Shown here one piece after another: positions 6,651 through 17,055 of a DNA stretch of 64,000 nt (its first letter is position 1; the number at the start of each line of letters is the position of its first letter). The DNA comes from Mucilaginibacter empetricola. Lineage in GTDB: Bacteria; Bacteroidota; Bacteroidia; Sphingobacteriales; Sphingobacteriaceae. The translations under genes and the position numbers were made by a program. The notes beneath the pieces were generated by a model. It was not told the DNA's origin. It did not search any database and worked only from the letters and a program-made list of their open reading frames with translations. The stretch is taken from assembly GCF_024808665.1 (NCBI RefSeq), contig NZ_JANUBZ010000003.1, forward strand, positions 310,001-374,000, written 5' to 3'.

Positions 6651-8924
6651 TTATATATTTAAAATCCTCAGCTTGGCGAACTTTAAAAGAAGCTGCTTTT
6701 GACCGATCTCCTTAAAGAAAATAGTAGCCTTTATATCAGGTTTATTACCTTCAAGGCTAATTACTTTGCCAAAGCCAAACCTTTCGTGCTCAACTTCCAT
6801 ACCAACCTGTAAATTGCTCGTGTCTGACGGTGCAAAGCCGGCAGATGGTACGTGTGCTTTCGCCAAAATAGAGGTTGTTTTTACTGTGGGTTGTTTTGGT
6901 TTTGAAAAAGTTTCGTTTCCTCTGCTCCATGCAGTCCTCTCGTCGTTATAAGAGGTATCATTATTTGCAGCTGGTTTGGCTGTATAATCAAGCTCAAGGT
7001 ACCTGGCATCTATCTCATCCAAAAAACGACTTGGTTCGCAGTTTATTAGTGTGCCAAATTTAAAACGCGAGGTGGCGTAGCTTAAAGTTAACTTATTTTC
7101 GGCGCGTGTTGTGGCTACGTAGAATAACCGGCGTTCCTCTTCCAGGTCGCTGCGTGAGTTTAGCGACATTTGCGACGGAAACAGATTTTCTTCTAAGCCA
7201 ACAACATACACTTGTGGAAATTCTAACCCTTTGGACGAATGGATCGTCATTAACGAAACTGTATCCGCGTTAGGGTCGTTGTCTTTATCATCGTTTGTCA
7301 GCAATGCAACATCCTGCATAAAAACATCCAGCCCTTTCTGCTCAATATCTTCTCTTTCCGAAAACTCTTTAATACCGTTTAGTAATTCCTGTATGTTTTC
7401 GTACCGGTTTAATCCCTCAACAGATTTATCTTCATATAAGTCTTTTAACAACCCTGAGTGCTGTGCAATATGCAGCGCCGATTCATACGCCGTTTGGGTT
7501 TTTGTGATTACCTGAAAGCTTTGTATCATGGTACCAAAAGCACCAACCGATGCCGATGTACGACCATCAAGGTATTTTGACGGATTTACGACTACTTCAA
7601 AAGGTGTTATCTGATGTTGGTCGGCACTTACAATAATACGGTCAACTGTGGTATCGCCAATACCTCTTCGCGGATAATTGATTACCCTTTTCAAGGCCTC
7701 TTCATCATTGGGATTAAAAGTGAGCCTGAAATAGGCAATAAGATCTTTTATTTCTTTACGTTGGTAAAATGATAAGCCACCATAAATTTTATAAGGCGTG
7801 CCCATTTTGCGCAAAGCCTCTTCCATTGAACGTGACTGGGCATTGGTGCGGTAAAGAATGGCAAAATCATGCCATTTCAAGCCTCTGGTGCTTCTTTCCT
7901 GCATTATAGACTCAGCTATAATCTTTCCTTCTTCATTGTCGCTAAAGGCACGCAAAACCTTTATTTTGTCACCAGTTTCTTTCTCAGAAAATACATTCTT
8001 TTTGAGCTGTTCTTTATTGTTTGATATAATGCTGTTAGCAACATTAACAATGTTTTGGGTCGACCGATAGTTTTGCTCGAGTTTAAATACTTTCAGATCG
8101 GGGTAATCCTTTTCAAAATTGAGGATATTCTGAATGTTAGCGCCTCGAAACGCGTAAATGCTTTGGGCATCGTCGCCAACAACGCAAATATTTTCATTTA
8201 CCGCCGCAAGTCTTTTTACTATTAGATATTGCGAAAAATTGGTATCCTGATACTCATCCACCATCAGATATTTAAACTTATGCTGGTATTTATTGAGTAC
8301 CTCTGGATGGTTTTTAAGCAGTTCGTTTGTTTTAAAAAGTAAATCGTCAAAATCCATTGCACCGGCCCGGTAGCAACGGGTAGCATAATTTTGATAGATA
8401 ATGCCCAGCATGCCGCGGCCGCTGGAAAAATCATCAGCCTGTATTTGTTCGTTTTTTTGATACTCCTGCCACGATACCAGGTTGTTTTTTGCCGCCGATA
8501 TGCGATTATGTACAAAGTTGGGATTGTACAGTTTATCATCAAGGCTCATTTCTTTTAAAATGGCTCTTAATACACTTTTGCTATCGTCGGTATCGTAGAT
8601 AGTGAAATTGTTAGGATAGCCAATTTTATCGGCCTCAACTCTGAGTAATTTGGCGAAAACAGAGTGGAAAGTACCCATCCAGATATTTTTGGCATCGGGG
8701 CCTACTAAGTGATTAATACGCTCGCGCATTTCACGGGCTGCCTTATTGGTAAAGGTTAGCACCAATATGTTAAAGGCATCAACCCCATTACGGATTAGGT
8801 GCGCTACTCGATAAGTTATAACCCTTGTTTTGCCCGAACCGGCTCCGGCAATAATCATCACCGGCCCTTTAATCTGTTTAACTGCTGCTTGCTGCTCCGG
8901 GTTTAATCCCTGTAAATAATCCAA
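6651..8924 (-). CDS. pcrA: UvrD/PcrA-type 3'-5' DNA helicase
   Basis: This 757-residue superfamily-1 helicase unwinds DNA in excision repair and clears replication or recombination intermediates. All helicase motifs are present: Walker A GAGSGKT (27-33), motif Ia TFTNKAAREM, motif II VDEYQDTN, motif III GDDAQSIYAFRGAN, motif IV QNYRST, motif V TIHSSKGLEF and motif VI YVATTRAENKL. The C-terminal piece (about 705-757, GMEVEHERFGFGKVISLEG) is the Tudor-like domain that in PcrA/UvrD contacts RNA polymerase. The start is TTG at 8924, behind a purine-rich GGGAGAAAG; no upstream ATG fits and the N-terminus MDYLQGLNPEQQAAV matches the family. It could equally be named uvrD. Confidence 0.95.
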   Translation of the reverse strand: MDYLQGLNPEQQAAVKQIKGPVMIIAGAGSGKTRVITYRVAHLIRNGVDAFNILVLTFTNKAAREMRERINHLVGPDAKNIWMGTFHSVFAKLLRVEADKIGYPNNFTIYDTDDSKSVLRAILKEMSLDDKLYNPNFVHNRISAAKNNLVSWQEYQKNEQIQADDFSSGRGMLGIIYQNYATRCYRAGAMDFDDLLFKTNELLKNHPEVLNKYQHKFKYLMVDEYQDTNFSQYLIVKRLAAVNENICVVGDDAQSIYAFRGANIQNILNFEKDYPDLKVFKLEQNYRSTQNIVNVANSIISNNKEQLKKNVFSEKETGDKIKVLRAFSDNEEGKIIAESIMQERSTRGLKWHDFAILYRTNAQSRSMEEALRKMGTPYKIYGGLSFYQRKEIKDLIAYFRLTFNPNDEEALKRVINYPRRGIGDTTVDRIIVSADQHQITPFEVVVNPSKYLDGRTSASVGAFGTMIQSFQVITKTQTAYESALHIAQHSGLLKDLYEDKSVEGLNRYENIQELLNGIKEFSEREDIEQKGLDVFMQDVALLTNDDKDNDPNADTVSLMTIHSSKGLEFPQVYVVGLEENLFPSQMSLNSRSDLEEERRLFYVATTRAENKLTLSYATSRFKFGTLINCEPSRFLDEIDARYLELDYTAKPAANNDTSYNDERTAWSRGNETFSKPKQPTVKTTSILAKAHVPSAGFAPSDTSNLQVGMEVEHERFGFGKVISLEGNKPDIKATIFFKEIGQKQLLLKFAKLRILNI

Positions 8925-9275
8925 ACTTTCTCCCTTTTTACTGTTAGGCGAAATTAGGATTTTGAGACGAAAGCTGGAAAATAATTCGAACTACTACTAT
9001 AGAAAATTATACTACTCATAGTAATGAACGTGAAGGGCGATATTTTACAGCCGATTTATCTGAGAATAGCTCTTTTTATTGGTAGAATGAATTGTCTACT
9101 GGTTTTCAGGTGTTTTAACTATGCTAATTGGGTGTTTTTACTATTGGTAAACCAGCCGTAGTTATGGAAATTTGGCAAAGGAAAAGCTCTAAAACAATTT
9201 CGCTTTAAAAACAAAAGACCTGCCTTTTTTAAAGCAGGTCTTTTTTATAGAACTTGAAAATTTAGAAAACGTTAA
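8925..9275. other. Intergenic region, only a terminator recognised
   Basis: These 350 bases lie between the minus-strand M1 peptidase and helicase genes. Apart from the hairpin at 9213-9244 I see no gene, RNA or repeat. The part next to 8925 must hold the helicase promoter. Confidence 0.6.
9206..9246 (-). terminator. Intrinsic terminator after M1 peptidase gene
   Basis: Perfect 11-bp arms (9213-9223 and 9234-9244, AAAAGACCTGC/GCAGGTCTTTT) enclose a 10-base loop and carry T/A tracts on both sides. On the minus strand it follows the peptidase stop by about 30 bases. The symmetry would also let it work on the plus strand. Confidence 0.85.
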
Positions 9276-11243
9276 TTATTTTCCGCTCCAAACATTGTTT
9301 TTTCTGTCAACATCAGGTAATTGATGGTCAGGGTCAAGTTCGATAGACTGGATAGTCGAAGTTGATGGATAAACAAATGTCCACTCACCGCCACGTTGCC
9401 AAATGTTTACCGGCAAAGTAATGGTTTCGGTTTTGCCGTTAGCTTGCGTAATTTTTAAAATAACCGGCATGGCCATTTTTTCTTTATTAAGCAAAGTAAT
9501 TAAAGCGCCGTTAGCTGCATCGTCTTTTACATATTTTACAGATTCAACGGCCTGATCGAGTTTCCAGGTGGTAAAGAACCATGGTTTGAAGAACCAATTT
9601 AAATCCTCGCCTGATGCATCGTTCATCGCTTTGAAGAAATCGTAAGGAAGCGGGTGTTTAAATGCCCAGTGTTTCACATATTCGTGGAATGCATAATCAA
9701 AACGCTCCGGACCTAATACTACATTACGCAGCATATCTAATCCTAATGCTGTTTTTGAATAATACTGACCGTAATCGTTAATTGCTTCAGGAGCAACCAT
9801 TAATGGGTCTTTTGCACGGGTCATCATGCGGGCAATACCATTTGCCATTCTGGTTTTGGTATTGAAATACTCGCCATTGTTAAATTTCTCGGTTGCGTAT
9901 TCGTTGATAAAGGTATTGAAACCTTCGTCCATCCACATGTATTTGCGCTCATTTGTACCCACAATCATCGGGAACCAATTGTGGCCAATTTCATGGGTGA
10001 TATCACCCCAAAGACCACCATTTTTTAAATTGCTTAAGCAAAATATAATACCCGGATATTCCATACCCAAAGCAACACCTGATACACTTACTGCTGAATT
10101 CCATGGGTATTCAAAATATTCCTGCGAATAGATTTCCATGCTGTTTTTCAGATATTCGGTTGAACGACCCCATGAATCATTGCCTGCACTTTCGATAGGA
10201 TAGGTACTCATTGCAATACCTTTACGGCCCGATGGGAAATTAACCCTTGCAGCATCCCAGATAAATGCTTTTGATGCAGCCCATGACACGTCACGTGTGT
10301 TCAGCATTTTAAAATGCCAGGTTAATGAACCCTTAAAAGGATGTGTTGCCGGCTGGCTAACTTCTTCAGGGGTGATGATCATCACTGTTTTATCGCTATT
10401 GCGTGCTTCAGCTAAACGGCTTTGCTGCGTAGTGCTTAAAACCTGCGCACCGTTTTGTAGATCGCCCGATCCAACTACAGTCATATCGGCAGGAGCAGTG
10501 ATGAAATAATCGTAATCACCATAGTCGCAATAAAACTCGCCTAAACCCATGTATGGTAATGTGTTCCAGCCTTCAACGTCATCGTACACACACATACGTG
10601 GATACCATTGAGCAATTTCATAAACGTAACCTTCTTTAAATTTCTTACGGCCCATACGGTCGGCACCATAAAAAGGAATAGAGAAGCTATAATTAACTTT
10701 TACCTGTATTTTTTCGCCTTTTGCACCCATAGGGGTATTTAAACGTACCTGCATACGTGCATCAGTAATTATAGGATCAACTTTATAAGTCTGGCCTTTG
10801 TAGGTTACCGATACAGATTCAATATGATATCCGCCACGATTAAAGCCTTTAACATCAAAACGATCACCACCAATTGGAGTGGTAGCAGCACCACGTGAAT
10901 CGGGTTTAAAAAGATTTTGATCAAGCTGTAACCACAAATAATCCAAATTGTCAGGACTATTGTTGGTATAAGAAATAGTAACCTCGCCGGTCACAGTGGT
11001 ATCCTGGCCTTCGGTTAAAGTAGCTTTAATAGCATAATCGGCACGGTTTTGCCAGTAATGCTGGCCAGGTTGTCCGCTGGCAGAACGGGTATCACCTGTT
11101 GTTACCGGCCATGGAGTAGAATCAAAAACATCCAGGTGGTTATATTTTATTGAATCGGCCGCGGTTTGTGCCGAGGCTGTGCTTGCCGTAATGAGGAGTA
11201 AACTCAATCCACTTAGCAAATAGTGTAATTTTTTGAGGTTCAT
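9276..11243 (-). CDS. Secreted M1-family (gluzincin) metallopeptidase
   Basis: The 655-residue product has a signal peptide (residues 1-25, ending STASAQ) and an M1-like layout: an N-terminal beta domain (about 60-310) and then the catalytic domain. The zinc site is HEIGH (H417, E418, H421) with the distal ligand in WMDEGFNTF (E440), 19 residues after the second His. The usual GAMEN exopeptidase loop is replaced by GMEYPG (393-398), common in this bacterial branch. A C-terminal domain with [10 protein letters not shown] and a beta sandwich follows. It probably acts as a periplasmic or outer-membrane-associated aminopeptidase on peptides; whether it is a strict aminopeptidase is uncertain because of the altered loop. 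It is followed by a strong terminator. Confidence 0.9.
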   Translation of the reverse strand: MNLKKLHYLLSGLSLLLITASTASAQTAADSIKYNHLDVFDSTPWPVTTGDTRSASGQPGQHYWQNRADYAIKATLTEGQDTTVTGEVTISYTNNSPDNLDYLWLQLDQNLFKPDSRGAATTPIGGDRFDVKGFNRGGYHIESVSVTYKGQTYKVDPIITDARMQVRLNTPMGAKGEKIQVKVNYSFSIPFYGADRMGRKKFKEGYVYEIAQWYPRMCVYDDVEGWNTLPYMGLGEFYCDYGDYDYFITAPADMTVVGSGDLQNGAQVLSTTQQSRLAEARNSDKTVMIITPEEVSQPATHPFKGSLTWHFKMLNTRDVSWAASKAFIWDAARVNFPSGRKGIAMSTYPIESAGNDSWGRSTEYLKNSMEIYSQEYFEYPWNSAVSVSGVALGMEYPGIIFCLSNLKNGGLWGDITHEIGHNWFPMIVGTNERKYMWMDEGFNTFINEYATEKFNNGEYFNTKTRMANGIARMMTRAKDPLMVAPEAINDYGQYYSKTALGLDMLRNVVLGPERFDYAFHEYVKHWAFKHPLPYDFFKAMNDASGEDLNWFFKPWFFTTWKLDQAVESVKYVKDDAANGALITLLNKEKMAMPVILKITQANGKTETITLPVNIWQRGGEWTFVYPSTSTIQSIELDPDHQLPDVDRKNNVWSGK

Positions 11244-11380
11244 TTTTGTCAGTTAATATTTTACGGGGCAAATTAACCAAATAAATTATGAAATTGATAA
11301 TGTGTAAGCGCCTTGATACAAAACAAATTTAAAATGGTTGCTCTGTGATAGATTATAACATATCAACATAATGAATATCC

Positions 11381-11410
11381 CAATTGTAAAACTTTTATTC
11401 GTTACAATTG
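11381..11410. promoter_or_regulatory. 9-bp inverted repeat upstream of the YyaL-type gene
   Basis: CAATTGTAA (11381-11389) and TTACAATTG (11402-11410) are perfect inverted copies with a 12-base spacer, 55 to 84 bases before the start of the next gene. The half-site contains TTACAAT, also seen in the palindrome upstream of the 17056 gene. An operator role is inferred. Confidence 0.4.
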
Positions 11411-11464
11411 ATTTAGTTTTTAAGCGGGTTAATTATTGCATTTTCGCTGCAAATAAAAACTGAT

Positions 11465-13468
11465 ATGAATCGTTTGGCCAATTCAACTTCTCCCTATTTG
11501 CTGCAGCATGCCAATAATCCGGTTAACTGGTATCCCTGGGGTACTGAGGCGCTGCAAAAAGCAAAAGATGAAAATAAGCTGATATTGGTAAGTATTGGTT
11601 ATTCTGCCTGCCATTGGTGCCACGTAATGGAGCACGAGAGCTTTGAGGATGAGCAGGTAGCAGCTGTAATGAATGAATATTTTGTTTGTATTAAGGTAGA
11701 TAGGGAAGAACGACCTGATGTTGACCAGGTTTATATGAGCGCAGTCCAGTTAATGACCGGTAGGGGTGGGTGGCCGTTAAATTGTATCTGCCTGCCCGAT
11801 CAGCGGCCTATTTATGGCGGTACTTATTTTCGTAAAAACGATTGGACAAGCTTACTGTTTAACCTGGCCGATTTTTATAAACAGAAACCAGCAGACGCCG
11901 AAGAATATGCTGTAAAACTAACCCAGGGAATTCAGCAATATGAATCCGTTGAGTTTGTAAGAGAGCAGCCCGTATACACCAAAGCTGATCTGGAACCCAT
12001 AATAAATAACTGGAAAAAGTATTTTGACAACAAAGAAGGCGGTTTTGGCTCGGCTCCTAAGTTTCCTGTGCCTAATAATTGGTTGAGCTTAATGCGCGCA
12101 GCACATTTATTAAACGATGAGCATATAGCCGAAGCGCTTAAATTAACCCTGCACAAAATGGCCTTTGGTGGAATATATGATCACATAGGCGGCGGTTTTG
12201 CCAGATACTCAGTCGACGAGCGGTGGCATGTGCCCCATTTTGAAAAAATGTTATACGATAATGCCCAGCTGATTAGCCTTTATTCTGAGGCTTTTACCTG
12301 GAGCCCTGATCCGCTTTATAAAAAAGTAGTGGAAGAAACTATTGATTTTACGTTGCGGGAACTTACTTCGCCCGAATATGGTTTTTATTCGGCGCTTGAT
12401 GCGGATAGCGAAGGTAAAGAAGGTAAGTTTTACATCTTCACTAAAACAGAAATAGATGAGATATTAGGCGCAGATGCAGAACTTTTTTGTATTTACTACA
12501 ACATTACAGATGAAGGTAACTGGGAGGAAGAAGCTTCAAACGTGTTGTTCAGAAAACAAACAGATGAAACGCTGGCTGCTAAATTAGGGTTAAGGATAGA
12601 AGAATTGCTTTCCAAAATCCAAACATCCAGTAAAAAAGTATTTGAGGCTCGCAGTGTTCGCGTAAGCCCGGGGCTTGATTATAAAATATTAACCTCATGG
12701 AACGGTTTGATGTTAAAAGGTTTATGCACTGCTTACCGGGCTTTTGATGAGCCTGAATACCTGGATATCGCCCTAAAAAATGCAAGCTTTATTTTAAACA
12801 ACCTTTTTAACAAGGATGGGAGATTAATAAGGGTGTTTAATTCGGCAGAAAATGATCAGATAGCCTTTCTGGATGACTATGCCAATATTATTGATGCTCT
12901 TATTGCTTTATATGAAGTCACTTTTGATGAAAAATGGCTTAACCAGGCGAAAGAGCTGGCCGATACTTCTATTATTCATTATTATGATGAAGCAAACGGC
13001 ATCTTTTTTTATACCGCTAGTGATGATGAGCAATTAATAGCCCGTAAATCTGAAATTATGGATAGCGTTACACCATCGTCAAATTCAGTGATGGCTCACA
13101 ATTTAAAAAAACTGGGTTTGTTTTTTGATGATGAACGCTATCAGAATATATCGGCCCAGTTGCTAAGGAATATCAAATCACATGTGGTAAACTATCCATC
13201 ATCCTATTCAAACTGGGTATCATTATTGCAGGAAGAGATATTTGGGACCTATGAAATTGCAATAGCCGGAGATGATTTTGAAAACCTCCGCACAGCAATG
13301 GAAAAAAATTACATCCCAAACAAAATTATGTTGGGCGGTAAAAAAGGAAGTTTACCTTTGCTGCAGGATAAGTTTGGCGCTGTTACACAAATATTTATTT
13401 GTAAAGATAAAACCTGCGGATTACCTGCACTTAATATTAAAGATGCCTTAAAACAAATCAAGGGCTAA
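11465..13468 (+). CDS. YyaL/SPATA20-type thioredoxin-domain protein (DUF255)
   Basis: The 667-residue cytosolic protein starts [19 protein letters not shown], a diagnostic beginning of this family. A thioredoxin-like domain (about 1-165) carries a CHWC motif (C49, C52). The rest is an (alpha/alpha)6 barrel of the glycosyl-hydrolase or epimerase type, with [15 protein letters not shown] and a late SWNGLM segment. Family members are conserved from bacteria to mammals (spermatogenesis-associated protein 20), but the reaction is not settled; a redox-linked sugar-modifying role is often suspected. Length and motif order are complete. It is followed after 57 bases by the SlyD-like gene, perhaps co-transcribed. 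Confidence 0.9.
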   Translation: MNRLANSTSPYLLQHANNPVNWYPWGTEALQKAKDENKLILVSIGYSACHWCHVMEHESFEDEQVAAVMNEYFVCIKVDREERPDVDQVYMSAVQLMTGRGGWPLNCICLPDQRPIYGGTYFRKNDWTSLLFNLADFYKQKPADAEEYAVKLTQGIQQYESVEFVREQPVYTKADLEPIINNWKKYFDNKEGGFGSAPKFPVPNNWLSLMRAAHLLNDEHIAEALKLTLHKMAFGGIYDHIGGGFARYSVDERWHVPHFEKMLYDNAQLISLYSEAFTWSPDPLYKKVVEETIDFTLRELTSPEYGFYSALDADSEGKEGKFYIFTKTEIDEILGADAELFCIYYNITDEGNWEEEASNVLFRKQTDETLAAKLGLRIEELLSKIQTSSKKVFEARSVRVSPGLDYKILTSWNGLMLKGLCTAYRAFDEPEYLDIALKNASFILNNLFNKDGRLIRVFNSAENDQIAFLDDYANIIDALIALYEVTFDEKWLNQAKELADTSIIHYYDEANGIFFYTASDDEQLIARKSEIMDSVTPSSNSVMAHNLKKLGLFFDDERYQNISAQLLRNIKSHVVNYPSSYSNWVSLLQEEIFGTYEIAIAGDDFENLRTAMEKNYIPNKIMLGGKKGSLPLLQDKFGAVTQIFICKDKTCGLPALNIKDALKQIKG

Positions 13469-13525
13469 AACAGCAAATTCCTTATGAGTTTTGCTGACAA
13501 AAATTAAAAACAAAAAAACATTGCA

Positions 13526-14023
13526 ATGAAAATTAAACCACAACACGTAGTGTCATTAACATACGATTTGTATGTAGATCAGGAAGGTACTGAAGTATTA
13601 CAGGAAAGCGCTACCGCAGAGCAGCCACTTACTTTTTTATTTGGCGCAGGCCAGATGCTGCCTAAGTTTGAAGAGAATTTAAGCGAACTTTCAACCGGAG
13701 ACATTTATGAGTTCCGTTTATCTGCTGAAGATGCTTATGGCGAGTATGATGAAGAAGCAGTAACTAACTTACCTATTGAAATGTTTAATGGCACTGAAGT
13801 GCCTGAAATTGGCAGCGTATTGCCTTTACAGGATAATAATGGTAACCGTTTTCAGGGACAGGTTGTTTCTGTTGCCGAAGATTCGGTAATAGTTGATCTT
13901 AATCATCCTATGGCTGGTCAGGAATTACACTTTAAAGGAAATATCCTGGAAGTTCGCCCGGCTACACCCGAAGAACTATCACATGGCCATGCACACGGTG
14001 CTGATGGTCATCACGGACACTAA
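13526..14023 (+). CDS. slyD: SlyD-like FKBP-type peptidyl-prolyl isomerase
   Basis: This 165-residue folding catalyst has the split FKBP domain of SlyD: a strand region at 1-65, an inserted chaperone flap at about 70-125 (SAEDAYGEYDEEAV to GQVVSVAED), and the closing DLNHPMAGQELHFKG strand. The C-terminus is histidine-rich (HGHAHGADGHHGH), which in SlyD binds nickel or zinc. There is no signal peptide, so it should be cytosolic. The tail is shorter than in E. coli SlyD and lacks cysteines. A terminator follows at once. Confidence 0.9.
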   Translation: MKIKPQHVVSLTYDLYVDQEGTEVLQESATAEQPLTFLFGAGQMLPKFEENLSELSTGDIYEFRLSAEDAYGEYDEEAVTNLPIEMFNGTEVPEIGSVLPLQDNNGNRFQGQVVSVAEDSVIVDLNHPMAGQELHFKGNILEVRPATPEELSHGHAHGADGHHGH

Positions 14024-14048
14024 TATTTATTTACCCAAAAAAAAGAAT

Positions 14049-14096
14049 AAGCCTTTGGCATTGTTTGTTATGCAGACAAAGTCAAAGGCTTTTTTG
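14049..14096 (+). terminator. Intrinsic terminator of slyD
   Basis: Perfect 9-bp arms AAGCCTTTG (14049-14057) and CAAAGGCTT (14083-14091) are followed by TTTTTG. It lies 26 bases after the stop codon. Confidence 0.85.
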
Positions 14097-14199
14097 TTGA
14101 ATGAAATATTGGGGAGGTTATTACGACTGTTTGCTATATCAAAAAATAATTTAATTTCGTTGCGTTAAGAACCTGAATTATAGCCTTCTTTTTTTACAT

Positions 14200-14246
14200 C
14201 CCGGAGTTTAAACGATTAGTCACGCTTAAAATGGCCGGGTTTTTTA
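14200..14246 (+). terminator. Second hairpin plus T-tract
   Basis: CCCGG (14200-14204) pairs with CCGGG (14235-14239) and seven T follow. No gene ends just before it, so it may be a back-up terminator or the end of a short unannotated transcript starting after 14096. Confidence 0.45.
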
Positions 14247-14340
14247 TGAATTGATGTGAATCTGCACAGAAATTTGAAAAAGAGATTAATATAGTTTATA
14301 ATTGTCAAACCAACATATAATCATTAAATAACCTAATTAA

Positions 14341-16047
14341 ATGAATTTGAAGACCCTTTCTTTTGGCGACTACGCCGTGTTTTTTATTTATTTTGTTATA
14401 GTCGCCAGCTATGGCTTTTGGGTATACAAACGCAAGCATAATGCCGATGCCACATCTAAAGATTATTTTTTAGCAGAAGGTTCACTCACGTGGTGGGCAA
14501 TCGGTGCTTCATTAATTGCATCTAATATTTCGGCCGAGCAATTTATCGGCACCAGCGGTTCGGCCTTTAAAATGGGTTTGGCTATATCAACTTATGAGTG
14601 GATGGCAGCCATTACGCTGATTATTGTTGCCGTATTCTTTATACCGGTTTATCTTAAAAATAAGATATTCACCATGCCTCAGTTTCTCAATGAGCGTTAC
14701 AATGGTACTGTAGCAATGGTAATGGCTATTTTTTGGCTGATGCTTTATATCGTAGTTAACTTAATGTCCATATTATACCTCGGCGCTTTGGCCATCAGTG
14801 GCATCTCGGGCATTGATATCTCCTGGTGCATTATCTTGTTGGCCATTTTCTCTGTATTTATTACCCTGGGCGGCATGAAAGTTATTGGCTATACCGATGT
14901 TATACAGGTTGCTGTGCTTATTTTAGGTGGCTTAATGGCATCTTATTTAGCATTAACGCTATTAAGCGAAAAGGAAGGCACTCATGGCCTGTTAAACGGT
15001 TTTAAAATATTGCATGCTGAAGCCGGCGATCACTTCCATATGATCTTCAAAAAAGATAATCCCAATTATATGGATCTTCCTGGCTTATCGGTTTTAATTG
15101 GTGGTATGTGGATTACTAACCTTAACTATTGGGGATGTAATCAGTATATCACGCAAAGAGCCCTGGGGGCAAACCTCAAAACTGCCCGTGGGGGTATTCT
15201 TTTTGCGGCGTTTTTGAAATTGCTGATGCCTGTAATTGTGGTATTGCCGGGTATAGCAGCTTACTTGCTTTATCAAAAAGGCATGTTTCACCAGGAAATG
15301 TTAAGCCATAAAGGCGTTCTTGATCCAAATAAAGCCTATCCATCTTTATTAAATCTGTTGCCTACCGGACTTAAAGGATTATCGTTTGCGGCTTTAACCG
15401 CGGCCATAGTTGCGTCGTTGGCTGGTAAAGCAAATAGCATAGCCACTATTTTTACATTGGATATTTACAAAAAAGCCATTAATACCGAAGCGAATGATAA
15501 AAAGTTGGTTAACGTAGGTAAATGGGCGGTATTGGCGGCAATGTTTTTAGGCGTGATTTTATCTTTTTTGATAGGAGAAACGTTAATGGGTGAAGGCAAG
15601 CAAGGATTTCAATATATACAAGAGTATACAGGCTTTGTGTCGCCGGGTATTTTTGCCATGTTCATACTCGGGTTCTTCTGGAAAAAAGCAACATCCAATG
15701 CTGCTATGTTTGCTACCATTGGTGGATTTGTGTTCTCTTGTTTTTTCAAAGTATTGCCTCGTTTTGCAAACCTTGGGTTCCTGTCGCCTTACGGATTTTC
15801 AAAACTGGCCCTACAGGATGATAAAGTAACCAAACTTTACGAAATACCATTCCTTGACCGTATGGGCTTTGTATTTATTATTTGCATTTTAGGTATGTTT
15901 TTTATATCAAAAATAGATGCAGCAAGAGGCGTTGTTCCTAAGGGACTTGAAATTGATTCTTCAATGTTTAAAACATCAAAAGGCTTTTTAGCTGGCGCAC
16001 TTATTGTAACAGCTATAGTAGTGGCACTTTATTCAGTTTTCTGGTAG
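14341..16047 (+). CDS. Sodium/solute symporter (SSS family, SGLT-like)
   Basis: The 568-residue membrane protein has about 14 hydrophobic helices and no signal peptide. The N-terminal part shows the SSS pattern KDYFLAEGSLTWWAIGASLI and SNISAEQFIGTSGSAFKMGL, helices that in SGLT-type carriers form the sodium site and the central cavity. GLSFAALTAAIVASLAGKAN is the matching later core helix. Members of this branch in Bacteroidota import sugars, sugar acids or inositol with sodium; the substrate cannot be read from sequence. It is a single-gene unit, flanked by terminators and only 1 kb from the sugar-oxidation locus. Confidence 0.9.
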   Translation: MNLKTLSFGDYAVFFIYFVIVASYGFWVYKRKHNADATSKDYFLAEGSLTWWAIGASLIASNISAEQFIGTSGSAFKMGLAISTYEWMAAITLIIVAVFFIPVYLKNKIFTMPQFLNERYNGTVAMVMAIFWLMLYIVVNLMSILYLGALAISGISGIDISWCIILLAIFSVFITLGGMKVIGYTDVIQVAVLILGGLMASYLALTLLSEKEGTHGLLNGFKILHAEAGDHFHMIFKKDNPNYMDLPGLSVLIGGMWITNLNYWGCNQYITQRALGANLKTARGGILFAAFLKLLMPVIVVLPGIAAYLLYQKGMFHQEMLSHKGVLDPNKAYPSLLNLLPTGLKGLSFAALTAAIVASLAGKANSIATIFTLDIYKKAINTEANDKKLVNVGKWAVLAAMFLGVILSFLIGETLMGEGKQGFQYIQEYTGFVSPGIFAMFILGFFWKKATSNAAMFATIGGFVFSCFFKVLPRFANLGFLSPYGFSKLALQDDKVTKLYEIPFLDRMGFVFIICILGMFFISKIDAARGVVPKGLEIDSSMFKTSKGFLAGALIVTAIVVALYSVFW

Positions 16048-16069
16048 TAGAAAGCAACCGGCGTAAATG

Positions 16070-16106
16070 CGAGGGCTTTGATTTTCTAATCGAAGCCCTT
16101 GTATTT
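16070..16106 (+). terminator. Intrinsic terminator of symporter gene
   Basis: AGGGCTTTGAT and ATCGAAGCCCT (about 16072-16099) pair with one mismatch around a short TTTCTA loop, followed by TGTATTTT. It also faces the end of the convergent 16150-16842 gene. Confidence 0.7.
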
Positions 16107-16149
16107 TGCTGTTATAGAGTTAGGCAATAAAGTTTATAATAAAGACATT

Positions 16150-16842
16150 TTAATAAAAGTCGAGCCTTCCCGTCCCGGTAACATAGCACCTGATAATAAT
16201 TCTCGATAAAACGGCATCGCCGTTTAAGGTTGCCGGTGTAAATTGTTTGTCAGCTTCGTCAAAAAGATTAATGTCAAGGTTAAAAGTTTGATTGAACTTA
16301 TAATACGGAGCAGTTACATGAACTTTATAGTCGGCCAGCCTTCCAAGCGGGCTTATCAATAGTTCTACCGTTGCATCAAAATTATCGGTATTTATATCAA
16401 ATGTTTCAAATGGCAGTTGAAAAATGCCCAGATATGGAACCATGCCGTAGTAAATTCCACCGGCTTTTACGGGCCTTGTTACCACATCAGAGTCATTGAG
16501 CTTTTCATCAAACAAATAATGAACATCGTATAAAGTATCAGCTGCCGATTCAAATATCAATTTGTTGGTATCATAATTAAAACGCTGAACTAATAATCCA
16601 TTGGGTTTATAAAAGTTCCATATGCCGATTTTTTTATTGTTATTGTAGTTTCCCGTTGCAATTAAAGTTCTATGTTTAAACAAGGCCCTATAAAGTCCTT
16701 GTTTAACATCTTTATTTGATTTTAACGCCCAAAAGCTTTCAATTATCGAATCGGAAAGTTTGTTTTTACGTTCGACACTATCCTGGGCAAAACATTGGTA
16801 AAAGAAAAAGAGAGCTAACAGTATACAAATTAGTTTTCTCAC
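16150..16842 (-). CDS. Secreted hypothetical protein with MORN-like segment
   Basis: I place the start at GTG 16842, giving 230 residues with a compact signal peptide (MRKLICILLALFFFYQCFAQ). The frame also allows a TTG seven codons earlier; no ATG is available upstream. Residues 60-95 contain KKIGIWNFYKPNGLL, a MORN/YwqK-type strand pair. The C-terminal part (about 160-230) looks like a beta-rich domain similar to TonB-linked C-terminal modules of Bacteroidota envelope proteins, with no clear family. It probably acts in the periplasm or at the outer membrane. It is divergent from the 17056 gene. The function is unknown. Confidence 0.7.
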   Translation of the reverse strand: MRKLICILLALFFFYQCFAQDSVERKNKLSDSIIESFWALKSNKDVKQGLYRALFKHRTLIATGNYNNNKKIGIWNFYKPNGLLVQRFNYDTNKLIFESAADTLYDVHYLFDEKLNDSDVVTRPVKAGGIYYGMVPYLGIFQLPFETFDINTDNFDATVELLISPLGRLADYKVHVTAPYYKFNQTFNLDINLFDEADKQFTPATLNGDAVLSRIIIRCYVTGTGRLDFY

Positions 16843-16982
16843 AAAATATTCGGTTTTGGGCAATATAAAATATGCAGAAGCAAAATCAAAAAAATAAAAA
16901 ATTATGCTCCATCAAACATCGCCCACGTAAAGTTGAAAGAGCCTGATGGGCTAACTATAAAATTAGTGAATATCGGCCACAT

Positions 16983-16993
16983 ATTGTTACAAT
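16983..16993. promoter_or_regulatory. Palindrome ATTGTTACAAT upstream of sugar locus
   Basis: A perfect 5-1-5 palindrome lies 63 bases before the first gene of the plus-strand sugar-oxidation locus, in the divergent region shared with the 16842 gene. The TTACAAT half also occurs at 11402-11408. It is a candidate operator; no family can be assigned. Confidence 0.3.
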
Positions 16994-17055
16994 AACACCA
17001 TTCCATTTACAAATGTAATTTTTACCTTAGTAAACCAATTACAACCAATAAACCA

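Larger units (their letters stand above)
14024..14340. other. Intergenic region with two tandem hairpin terminators
   Basis: These 317 bases hold the slyD terminator (14049-14096) and a second independent GC hairpin with T-tract (14200-14246). I see no protein gene between them. The part from 14250 to 14340 should contain the symporter promoter. Confidence 0.6.

Noticed and set aside
12579..12785. Short antisense open frames inside large genes (for example here, and at 20400-20739 and 44030-44629)
   Set aside because: They lie opposite well-supported coding regions, have no homology-like motifs or start context and are shadows of the codon use on the other strand.
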